This document shows, one piece after another, positions 27,701 to 38,900 of a DNA stretch of 64,000 nucleotides. The stretch comes from Cucumis sativus. Its lineage: Eukaryota > Streptophyta > Magnoliopsida > Cucurbitales > Cucurbitaceae. The stretch's first letter is position 1; every line of letters begins with the position of its first letter. The notes under the pieces are model-generated. The model was given only the letters and a program-made list of their open reading frames with translations, did not search any database and had not been told where the DNA came from. The translations under genes and the position numbers were made by a program. The DNA lies in contig NC_026655.2 of the NCBI RefSeq assembly GCF_000004075.3, positions 22,491,489 through 22,555,488 of the forward strand, given 5' to 3'.

Positions 27701-30700
27701 ATTTTAATCTTGTACATTATTTCATTTCTCTAAGGAAAAGCACAGTTTTTTGCCATAATTTTTTTTAATAAGAGAGAAGGTGAAACAACAATATTGAGTC
27801 CAATCTACATAATACTTATTGTTATCATTACCATTGCCATAGGTTAACCTAGTGGTCTTAGCTGATTTTAACGCTAGGCAGACCTTCCAAAAGTTTGGCA
27901 TATATCCATCAATGAAAAGACCATATGCCAATTCCTGGTCTTTCAGGTTTCCCATTCTACGATAACCAGCAAACATGGCCATGTATAACTTGCAACTCCT
28001 TGGAAGTTGGAAATTTGGAATTCCATATCCAGGTTCAATCGACATGCCCAAGGCTAAAATCACTTCTTTCAAAGTAGGAAGAAAATAGCTTCAAAATCCT
28101 TATTTGAGATGGATAACTTGCCACAAAATTTACCTCTTGCCATCACACTCCCTAGGGACATACCCTTTCCTCAGCTCACCTTACATCTATTAGACTATTA
28201 CAAATGGCTTTAAGAGTGCAAATTGTTTATCCTTTAGGACAACCCAGAAGTGGGATAGATTCCAAGCATTGGTGTTTTACGTGCCTCAGAAGGCATCAAA
28301 GAACTTTGCAATTGGCACATCCATTTTTCCAACTCCCTAGCTAGCGTTTAACTGTGAATGACAACCACTCCCCTAATCTGAAATGATCATTTTAAACTAT
28401 ACATTAAAAGATAAGACAGTACATGGATTGGTATTATTAAATGCACCTTATCTTCTTCCATGCGGCCATTAGATAAAGAATCTGTAACATAGGTTCGATA
28501 GAGGAGCTTCAAATCATCTATCTTCCTGTCACCATCATACTCTCCACCTAACCCAAATGAGGGATAAAAGAAAGTCATATGTGATTCATCCACAAAATTA
28601 GAAATAACAATATTGAACTTAAAACCTACCCAGGAGAGAAACTGGGCCAACACCAGGAGCAAAGCGATTGGCATCTGGATGGTTCTTTAATGAAATAAGT
28701 AAACTGTTGAACTCGAGTATCTTATCAAGCTCTTCCACAACTTCGATGACTCCCCGGCTGGAACCCCAAAGTTATTATGAGTTTAACAGAAAACAATTAA
28801 ACAAAGTAAAGAACCCAAATATAAAATATATATATTCATAAAACTATACATAAACAAATGAAAGATTGTGTGGGAAACAGAAAAGATGTTTTGGAGATCT
28901 TTGGTGGTAGTGGTAGGTCGTAAACTAGTTGACCCTTTGAAGAAAATTTCTCAACTCCTGAAGAAATTTTTGATAGATCAACTTTCAAGGTTTAAGATGG
29001 TCTATCCTATCCAAAAATGTTATACTTGTCAGTTTTTGAAATTCTGATCAAGTGGAGAGTTTTTCTACAACATCCATTTGGGTAAATAGGTTATGCCTTC
29101 TTTTCCTCAAATTTTCTTCTTTACTTTCTTTTTTCTTTTGTAAATAGGAATATTTCTTTTCTTTAAGAGGGAAGGAGGAGAGAGAATCCATCAACGAAAC
29201 ATTAACAAACAGGGAACCTAATTTACTATATTACAATGAAAAGTTAACAGAAATGTTTCTTTATGGCTTTAAAAATTACTACGAACTGAAACTAGACAGA
29301 AGGAATGGAAACCATACACTGCCCTTGTTCTGGACTTGAGTATATTGAGTGCTACTGATATATTTTCCTCAACAAGCTTCCTTGTATGCTCCTTAAATAA
29401 ATCACCTGCCAGCTGCACGAAAATAAACTATAATGTTGGAAGAAGAAAAAATATGAACTCCTTAGAAAAGCTCTTGAAATGAAAAGTTGAGATACCTCAT
29501 CAGAAAGTCGATACAAACGTTGTGCATCCTTGAGGCTTATGAGCTTTTCCGCATTAAGATCTAAAAATTTTCATCAATGACATACCAATCAGGATAGACG
29601 TGGGGAAAATGCACTGAGATGTTGAAGGTCATTTTCCAATAATGATTGAAAAATGTATTATACTCATTTACAAGTTTAATCAATCTCAAAATTTGATCTT
29701 TTCCTATCAGAAAAGATAAACTGAATTTTCAACTGAATGCCTAATTGAAATTATAATAAGATACCACCGTTTAACTACATTTATTCATCTCTCCACAATG
29801 AAAATGTAGTTAAAGTTCAACCCTTTCAGTAACCTAGAAATGCCCTCTTGAGTCTTTTCTTATTAAGACAGGAGAAAGCAAAAACAAAGGCAAACCCAAA
29901 CCCTTCAGGATTTCAATAAATGCATAAGAACCTGAGTGTATGACAAGAAAATCCTGAATGTAAACTTGCTTACAACATGTTTACCTCTTCCAACTGATTT
30001 TAGCTCAGAAATATACAGGCGTTGAGCGTTGTCGCGGATGGCAATCTCGACCTGAATATAATATTATAAAACAGTTGTCAATTTAGATGCATTCAATCAA
30101 ACCAGCAAACAAATTGACTAGACGACAAAACAGGAGAATAAATGGAAGTTGTATTTAAAATATTTATGTTCAATACCTGAGAATCAGTAACCTTAAAAAC
30201 ACGTTTCCAAGGTAACAGGAAAGACGATGCATCCCCAAACACAAGGGTTGATACGTATATAAGTTTCTGAAATGCCTGCACTGGAGGTTCACCCTTAATG
30301 GTCAAGCTCCATTTTTCAAGACCATGACAAATATCTCAACCAATCAAACCATTCATACACATAAAAACTGAGCATAGTGACGTACCCGACGTTCCTCTAG
30401 GTCACCATCACGGTCTCCAGTTTCAAGCCGTTGCCTAAAAATTCTTCTACCAATCTAGAAACCCAAAAAAAATGATTAGTTTTCTTTAAAATCACGCCGA
30501 ATTAGTTCAACTAACACTAACACCCACAAAGATAATTCATATCTCCCACGTCAAGATGCAAAGACCAGTATCGAATACTTACCTCCATATGCATAGCAGC
30601 TGCATCAGGGTCATCAATGCCCAAGGCACTTTTGAACTTGATGATTGTGTCAACCTCATCACCACTAAGATCTTGACTTCCCGAGGGAAGAACAGAAGAC

Positions 30701-32502
30701 ACAAATCTGAACAATTTTTTTTTAATGAGAAGCAACATGTTGTATAAAGAAATTAGATATAAAAACTAGTGGGAGCAAGATTTTTATTTTCTTTTTTTGA
30801 TATCGGTAAGTGTTTGGACCAACTTACGTGCTCGGACTAATTTCACAAGACAACTCATCTGACTCTACTACATTTAGGTGTCAAAGATCCTAACTGATCA
30901 TCTTAAAGATCCTAACATTCCAGAAAGCATAATAGAAAACAAAAAGTTGTACAGACCTTTTTATTTGAAAGATATTTGAGGCATTGTAACCAGAAAGGTG
31001 AAAATAAAGAAACTCTAAGAAACATACTTCAATTAGCATGAATTGGAAGGGGTAATAGTTGCAAAAGTTTTAGCTGGGAAACTCCAAATAGGATTGACAA
31101 AGTATCATTTTTCCAAAATCGTATTTGTCCCTCTCAACTCCTTATAATTTGTTTTATTTCTTCCTACACAAATTTTCTGATGCAAAATTTTGAAGGCAAA
31201 CGATGAGAAGATTTAAGGAGTTCGAAAGCAAGGAGTAACGTTTTAAAAGCCCAAACCTCACAGTGGATGGGAAAGTATCTCAATTCCATTCTTAAAAATA
31301 GGATACTAAATTTCACGGATGAGAGGAATTTACAAGGAAAAGACCGACAAAGTCAAGGGAATGCCTGTCCAATTGGCAAAAATCATAAAAGGGCATGCGA
31401 ATAAAACTACATAGCAGAAAAACTGAAGAACCCAACCATCCATAAATTCCTCTCTTTCAGAGGTTCTTATACTTCTTACCAACTCGATTCCCGTAGAAGG
31501 GTCTTATGGCGAAGAGCCACATAATCTTACCTTACATCTATCTACCTTTAAAATAGGTGTCCACAAAAGTAATAAGTAGCAGCTCTCAAATTTCTAGGGA
31601 AATATAGAGGCGAGTAGAAATTTACAACACTAATATATTGAGCTTGAGCATCGAAAACCCGTTTTTCCAGTAGTTCATTAAGCAGTTGCAGTTCACGCAG
31701 GTCTTACCGACAATACAAGTCACAAAGCTCCGCGTTAAACGCCTCATCTTGCTTGCTAACTCCATATCTGAAGATTAACGTGAAATAGAAAATGTTAACC
31801 TACTATTGCAACAAAATGCCAATTCTCAAATTTTTTATCCAAAACCTTGAAGTAATGATATCTGCGGACAAGCAAACCATAGTTTATCAACTCTAGTAAA
31901 ATAAAAAAGTTCCTGTTCGTCAAGTCTATACAGCTGAAAGAAACTTAAGGAATAGAAATGGGAAAAAAAGAAAATCAAACCAACTTTGTGGCAATGCTTT
32001 CAATTTCTTCATTCTTCACGTTCTTGGGATCATCAAAACCGGCTACATAATTATGCAAATCGACAGCCGCAACTTCAGGAACACAAGAATTAAAGGAGTA
32101 TACAGCGGCTCCACTAGCCGCAGCGAGAGCAGCAGCACCACCTAAAGCTGCGTTGCTGGACTTACCAAAGCGCAAGCCGAGTCCATAACCGGCGGCTACA
32201 GCTCCGGCAACAACAATGGCAGAGGTTGCTAAGCGTAAAGGCGGAGGTAGAAGGTGAACGATAGGCTGAAGCCCAGTAAGCTCCTTCTTGCCACCAAAGA
32301 TATCAAGCGAGGAAGGGGAGGAGGAGGAGACGTCTTGTTGTGCAACCTCGGAGGAGGCACGGGGAATTGAGACTCTGAAGTGGCGACGTCTGGAGAGATT
32401 GAAGTTAGCGGGAGTTGGAAGAGGGAGAGGATTGAGGAGATAAGAGGAGGTGGAAAAGCGGTTGTTTGAGAAATGAGAAGCGAGAAGCGTCGAGGGATTC
32501 AT
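21785..32502 (-). CDS. TIC110: TIC110, chloroplast inner-envelope protein-import component
   Basis: Fifteen exons on the minus strand: 31985-32502, 31708-31767, 30583-30706, 30386-30454, 30177-30275, 29985-30051, 29496-29560, 29318-29412, 28630-28757, 28447-28547, 23918-24134, 23558-23712, 23237-23362, 22165-23142 and 21785-22027. They total 3,045 nt, 1,014 aa, against about 1,016 in Arabidopsis. A Ser/Arg-rich transit peptide (about 70 residues) is followed by KKELTGLQPIV and two membrane helices (LATSAIVVAGAVAAGYGLGL and the Ala/Gly-rich run after it). The stromal part is alpha-helical: FGDASSFLLPWKRVFKVTD, KKMIAFNTLVVTELVADIKG, GQTEITLKDDLPER and GRLNIKQIRELKEANVDLDS all match the family; it ends ENFVF. 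TIC110 lies at the inner envelope and forms a scaffold for stromal chaperones in preprotein import. MNPS at 32502 was preferred to an ATG four codons upstream. Intron 10 is unusually long (4.3 kb) and repeat-laden. Confidence 0.96.
24312..25088. mobile_element. Candidate TIR-type DNA element inside TIC110 intron 10
   Basis: The left end reads GCTTGGAAGAGAATCTGAAA and the complement of the right end reads GTTTGGTAGAGAATCTGGA, so the ends are imperfect inverted repeats sharing AGAGAATCTG. The interior is AT-rich and holds a second repeat-like segment (about 24.56-24.75 kb) with its own inverted wording around TTTAGTCTC. No transposase is present and no target-site duplication was confirmed. Confidence 0.35.
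26040..26130 (-). mobile_element. LINE-like 3' end fragment
   Basis: A T-run followed by AAAATGAAAACAAGCCTC, then TTTATTAATATTAATA and TGCTCAAAGTACAAGAG, closely resembles the 3' end of the LINE at 34778 (T-run, AAATGGAGACAAAACTTC, TTTATTAATATGAGCTCAAAG). It is therefore a second copy of the same family's 3' end, same orientation, inside TIC110 intron 10. How far the fragment extends to the right is unclear; no reverse transcriptase motif was found beyond it. Confidence 0.5.
26287..26392. repeat. Tandem duplication, period about 67 bp
   Basis: The phrase CTTCAAAAATGAATGGAAAG with GAAAGCACCAAGAAA occurs at about 26290 and again, with one or two changes, at about 26357. It lies in the repeat-rich part of TIC110 intron 10. 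Confidence 0.65.
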
Positions 32503-32932
32503 TTCTCCCTCCAATGGTGTTGTGAGGGATAAAGGGAGGATGAATGGAGGGTAGATAAGGCAGGGAAGGAGAGCTGTATTAGGTTATGGTTCAGTTCAGG
32601 GAGGCTTTTATAGGGTTTAGCAGAGTTGATTAAGGGGAGCAGGCGCCCAAGGGGATTGAATTGAACGAGGAAGGAGAAGAAGACAATGCCAATGCCACAT
32701 GGACATGGACATGGACATGGGGATGATGATGATGCCCAATTTTCAATTAACTGCAAAAACAACCCCTGTACTTTTTATATTTGCAATTTTACCTCCACTA
32801 GTCCCTAATCTTCATTTGTTTTTCTTACAAGTCCTTTCAAATTCCTTTTTTTTTTTTTTTTTTTTGCATCCTTCCTAAACAAACCTAATTTTGTTAGCCC
32901 CTCGAATTCCCGTCCCCCAAGAATAGGGTGCA
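32503..32932. promoter_or_regulatory. Shared 430-bp intergenic region of TIC110 (-) and the pseudouridine synthase (+)
   Basis: The two start codons are head to head 430 bp apart. The interval holds a (CATGGA)-type repeat at 32698-32720 and a long T-run at about 32847-32865, but no clear TATA box for either gene, as is usual for broadly expressed plant genes. A bidirectional promoter is inferred from the spacing. Confidence 0.6.
32698..32720. repeat. (CATGGA)n minisatellite in the divergent promoter
   Basis: Nearly four units of CATGGA, followed by GGGATGATGATGATG. Hexamer runs of this kind are prone to length change. Confidence 0.8.
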
Positions 32933-35900
32933 ATGTCAGTCTCTTCTTTGCGACTCCCACTTTCCCCATGGATAACCAAAGCTTCATCTTCATGTTTTCG
33001 TTTCCCCGACCCTGTTTTCGTTTCCCGGACTCCTCCTCTTAGGCCTGCACTGCTCCACTTTTTCTCATCTTCTACTGCCTCCACCGATGCTTTTTCCACT
33101 CGGTGCGCTCCGGATCAGCTCCGGAAATGGCAAGCTTTCCGTAAGAAAAAGGTCGTTTTGCGAATCGGCTATGTCGGGACTGATTATCGAGGTCCTCATT
33201 TCACGTTACTCTCTGTTTCTCTTGACCATCCTCTTGTGAATCCTTCACCATTTCTCATTAACTCACTAGTTTTGACAATTCAGGGCTACAAATGCAACGC
33301 AACCAACTGTCACATCCAAGTAAGTTTTTCTCTACATTATATCAGGAAAATTCCTATCGATGGATTGACCATGGCATCCCCTGAATATTCTGTTGCTGTG
33401 TTATGATTTAATACTACTCGCACTTTGAATGTGATTGTGGTTTGCTCTACTTACTTATCCAATGTAGGGTTCAATTCAACAACTAATTTATTTCACAATG
33501 ACCAACTGAAACTATTGAGATTCTGTAAGCAATTAACTACTTTATAGCTGGTTCATTACATTTTAACTAATTAACCATGTAATTACTTAGCATTCCCCTG
33601 GCAAGCTCAGTTTAGGGGAGGAATCTCAAACAGTAGTGGCTACTGAAAGTGGGTTTGTGAACATATCGTGATGGAACATTTTGAATCGTTTATGACCCAA
33701 GTGGAACTTTCTCAAGCTCATTGCATTCGATTCAAGACTGTTGAACTGAATTTGCACTTAAAGGCACCTTTGAAGAACCACAAAATATGTAACGCATCCT
33801 TTTAACAAATCTCTAGTCTCTAGCTCTAAAAGGGGTGTTTGGAGATTTCGGCTTGTGATTGGGTTTTATAAACTCACGAATACTTTGGCTTTACATTATG
33901 TAATATGAGTTTGGGTTTTTGTAGCCTTCCTGCAAGCATCCAATCCCATGCAAAAATCGTGGAATTAATTAACTTTGCAGGCAGTTCTTCAATCAAAGTT
34001 GACTCTTGGTGCTCACCCTGCTGCATAACAAGTGAAAGAAATTTCATTTTTCTAAAATAGTTTTACATTGGTAAACTGCCTTTGTTTTTGTTCTTCAAGT
34101 TGATTTTTGTACTGTGCCACTTTTACATAACACCTCATAGTGAAAGCCTTTTCCAAAGTACTCCACAAGATGTGAAAATATTCACTACTCTAGTTCTAAT
34201 GCTTCCTATCATTGAGGCAAATAACCATGAATATCATTTTTTTTCCTTAGCTCCAAAACCAGGAATCTGGTTTTTTACTTGACTTGTCAGCATTTTTAAG
34301 TTTTTGAAGGTGGGTGTTACATCTTCGATTGTGTATCCTTCTTGGGGGGAGGAAGAGGATCTTTGACCATTTTGTTTGGGATTGTGAGTTTGTTACCTCT
34401 TAGTTGAACAGGTTCTTTAGAACCTTTGGGCTTGTGCTTTCTTGTATTAGAGGTTGTTGTTCAATGTTTTAGGAGTTGCTCTCAAATCCTCCTTTTCGTG
34501 AAAAACGACGTTCTTTGGCCGTTTGTTTTTTAATATTACTATTATTATTGGTTCGTTGTGGGGCATTTGGCTTGATAGGAATTGTAGAACGTTTCATAGT
34601 ATCAAGCAGTCTATCTTTAGGATGTGATTAGGTTTAATTCATCCCTGTGAGCAATTATTAATACAATTTTTTTGTAATTATTAGCTCAGTGTAATTCTTC
34701 TGGATTGGAACCCCCCTTTTGTAGTTTGTCACGAGAGCTGTCATTTTTTACTTGTCTTTTGTATTGCCCTTGTATATCTTTTTTTTTTTTTAAATGGAGA
34801 CAAAACTTCTTTATTAATATGAGCTCAAAGTACAAAAGAGTTATACAAAGAGAGCAATAAAGAAGTTGTAATCAAGGGAGTCCTAGAGGGATCCAGGTAC
34901 ACCTAGACATCTCAACTAGGTTGGCACTCTCATAGCGCCAATGATCATATCTCGTGTAAAAGCATAGAAACCAAACAAAGATACAATACTAAAGCATCCA
35001 ACTTATTACAATGGTCCAGAAAACAATACAGGACCAGAAAAAACAGCATGAAACAAAAGGGAAGGCCCAAAAATACAATCTCAAAATTAAAGGCTAAAAC
35101 AGAGGCAATCCTCCAAAGCTTCAAAATGCAGAAAAGGGCTTCAGACTGTGTAATCTGCAAACAATGGATCTAATGCAGCATCGAATAGGCAGGCTAAGTA
35201 AGAAAAGCAGCCCAATTGAGGTGAATGTCTTGAATGGAATGATTAACGGACTCCTTTTTTACGGAACACCAAGCTGCAGCTGGGATCTACTGCACACATA
35301 ATTTTTGCCCTTGGTCTTACTTTATCATGGAAGATACGTTGATTTCGCTCGAACCATAATTCTGTGAGTAAAGCTTTTGACAAAATTTCCAATATGATAC
35401 GAGATTTTTTGGGTAAAATCGGACCCGACAAAAATTGAACTACACTAGCGCTTATGGAATGATCAAATACCCAAACTAAATTGAACAAGGAGAAAATCCT
35501 TACCCAGCAGAAGGAAGAGACGAGGCAGTTCAACAAAATACGAGGAAGATTCTCACTAGCCTTCAAACATAGAGGACAAATCGAAGGAGAGAGGCTTTTA
35601 TTGGGGGATTTCTTTTGCAAAATTTCTAAATTATTGAGGGACCCGAAGACCATAATTCAAATAAAAATGTTAATTCTCCAGGGGCTGCCTAATTTTCAAA
35701 TTGCTGAAGAAAAGAAATGTCTATCCATCGGGGAGGCAGATTTTAAGTTGGCTGAAAGAGACTTAACGGAAAATTGGCCTTGGGATCAATGGACCATGAT
35801 CTATAATTGTTGGAAGTAACCACTTCTTCAGTTGAGAGGAGGGATAGTAGTGATTGAAATTCAGCAATTTCATCATCCTTCAAACATCTTCTAAAGGCCA

Positions 35901-38900
35901 ATAACCAAGATGAAGTGTCATGGTCCCAATGTGCTGCTACTGAACCGGTGGGCAAAAGGGCAATTCTAAAGAGCCTATAAAATTACTCCTTGATAGGGAC
36001 ATTACCAACCCAAGGATCTATCCAAAATCTGATTCTATGGCCATTACAAAAATTAAAGGAGGCTAACGAGTCAATCGACCTCCAAACTCTAGCAATATTA
36101 ACCCAAGGACTCCTTAGGCTGTTATTGGACTTCCCTTTAGTGAACCAATCAAAACCCTCCTTACCGTGGATGCTTCTTATTATTTGCCTCCAAAGAGCTA
36201 ACTCTTCTTTTGAGAATCTCCAACCCCATTTATCGAGCAAAGCAATGTTATGGATTTTAATTCCTCCTAGGCCGAGTCCCTCATCTTTTAGAGGAGATGA
36301 GACCTTGTTCCATTTAACAAGGTGGTTGATTTTGCTACCAGCATGACCTTTCCAAAAGAATTTTGGCATGATTCTCTCCAAAGTGACAGTCACACTTTTA
36401 GGTATTGAAAATAAAGATAGGTAATACTTGGGAAGAGTAACCAGAACTGAGTTGCACAAGGTATGTCTTCCGCCTCTAGACATGTTATATCTTTTCCACC
36501 TATCTAGTTTCCTTTTGAATTCAATCGATGACTGGTTGCCAGAACACCTTTTGCTAAGGGTAGCCTCCCAAAGGGAGACTTAAATATATAAGCGGTAACT
36601 TTTCTGCCTTGCACCCTAGTAGATTTTCTGTTTGAATCAAATCATCCTCTCCCACATTAACACCGCTAAGGGCTGATTTCTCCCAGTTTACTTTCTGCCC
36701 CGAACATCATTTGAATAACCTAATGGCATCCTTAAGCTTAAGAAGCATCTTCACATCATACTTACAAAATAGGAGAGTGTCATCGGCAAATTGAAGCAAA
36801 GGGAGGTGGATCATATCTTTGCCAACAGGGAAACCTTCAAACTGGTTGTCACTACAAAGCTTATTTATGATTTCTCCTAGAACCTCACTTACTAAGAGAA
36901 ATAAAAAGGGGGAGATGATTTCTCCTAGAACCTCACTTACTAAGAGAAATAAAAAGGGGGAGATGATTTCTCCTAGAACCTCACTTACTAAGAGAAATAA
37001 AAAGGGGGAGAGGGGTCCCCTTGGCGGATACCTCGAGATGCTGTTCTTTGGCCTCTTGGCTTACCATTAATGAAGACTGAAAATTTTGGACTCCTTAGGC
37101 AGCCATTATCTATGAAATCCACGTGGAGCTAAACTTTTTAAGAGATAAAATCTTTTCTAGAAAGTTCCAATTCACCCTATCAAAGCCTTTTTCAAGATCA
37201 AATTTTAAAATGCAGCCTTTTTCCTTTTTGCTCTATAATATTCCACTGCCTCGTTAGCAATTAATATTGTGTCAAGAATCTGCCTACCTTCGATAAAAGC
37301 ACTTTGGGTAACTTATAATTGCATCCATAACGTGTTTTAGTCGTTCAGATAGAACCTTTGCAATTACCTTACATGTTAAGGTAGTATGGCTGATTGGGCG
37401 GAAATCCTTGACTAGAGTTGCGTTCTCTTTTTTTGCACTAAACAAATGAAGTTTTCTTGAATGCAAGCATTTAATCTTCCATTTATGTGGAAATCATCCA
37501 TTAAGGATTTGAAAATATCCTTGAAATTAGACCAATGTTTGATTAGGAACTTTGCTATGAATCCATCCGGGCTTGGAGCTTTATTGCTGCCAAGTGCCTT
37601 TAAAGCTTTAAAAATTTCCTCCACTGAAAATTGAGCAACAAGAGCCACATTCTAAATTGAGGAAACACATGACTAATTGCTATTAATAGGTATGAAGCTG
37701 TCCCTCGGAATTCTTGTATAAAGTGTCTCAAAAAATCTAGCACAAGTCTTTCAATGTCTCAGAACGAAGTTGACGCTATCCCATTATCGTCTCTTAATTC
37801 TGTTATGAGATTCCTTCTTTTCTTTGCATTTAAAAAGCAGTGGAAATAACCCGTGTTCTCATCACCCAAAGACAACCAATTAAGTTTACTTTTCTGAAAA
37901 TAATTACGCTCTTCACTTTGGTAAATGTAGCTTGTAGAGTTGTTCTAGAACACAATTCCTCTTCATTTAGCCCAATCAACTCAGCCACAAAAGCATATTT
38001 TTCTAACTCTAATAGCAAGTTTTTTCTATTTCTTTTAACTTGGCTTGCGCTGCCATATTCCATTCTTTTACTACCATTTTAACTTATCTCAACTGCTCAT
38101 AAAGTATGAAACTGGCCCATCCATGGAAGTTTGAACTACTAACTGTTTCAGCAATAATCTGATTACATTCACTGGACAGCAACCAACTGTTACAGAACCG
38201 AAAAGGATGACCCCAAAGAAAAGCACCAGCCTCTAAAATTAAAGGAAAGTGATTCGAGAAAATACGTGCTTTGCAAGAAACCCGAGAATTATTCAAAAGA
38301 ACATCCCACTCCTGATTTATGAAAAATATGTCTAATAATGATCTGGAAGGAGAACTACCTTCTTTAGACCAAGTAAACCTTCCATTTTGCAATGGAATTT
38401 CTATGAGATTAACCAAATCAATGAACTTATTAAACAATGACAGTCGTTGAGTGCTCCAGTGGATTGGAAATCTTTCATGGGCCCAACAAGTTATATTAAA
38501 ATCCCCACCTACACACCAAGTCACAGCTGAACAAGCAGCTAAGGAAGACAATTCAGGCCAAACCAATTTCCAAACTAGACATTTGTAATCCAACAGACCT
38601 TTTTGCACAAAGTGAGGCATTTGATAGACAGAGAGAAACGTCTTTTAATAACCTCAGTTACTGAAATTTTACTACTGTCCCACATGGTAAGAATTCCACC
38701 AAAAGACTCGATAGAGGCCACAAATTCCCCGCCAATATCCTTGGAACTCCACAGTGATTTTATAAAAACCGAAGTCAAGTTATCCTTCTTGGACTCTTGG
38801 ATCACAACTACATCCAGACTGCAATTTTTATGAACTGTTTGAATGTTGCATGTTAAGAGGAATCATTAAGCCAGAATAATTCCACGATCACCGGTGCCGG

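Larger units (their letters stand above)
24135..28446 (-). other. Long TIC110 intron 10 with inserted repeats
   Basis: The intron separates the exon ending in RMEEDK from the exon starting LAALNQLRN. It contains a candidate terminal-inverted-repeat element at about 24.30-25.09 kb, a LINE-like 3' end near 26.04 kb, and a short tandem duplication at 26.28-26.39 kb. Open frames inside (for example 26500-26826 and 27722-28072 on the minus strand) do not match TIC110 and are not recognisable genes. Confidence 0.7.

Noticed and set aside
36819-37070. 83-codon plus-strand frame with a threefold repeat of 16 residues
   Set aside because: It is the complement of the LINE reverse transcriptase; the repeat comes from the 48-bp triplication.
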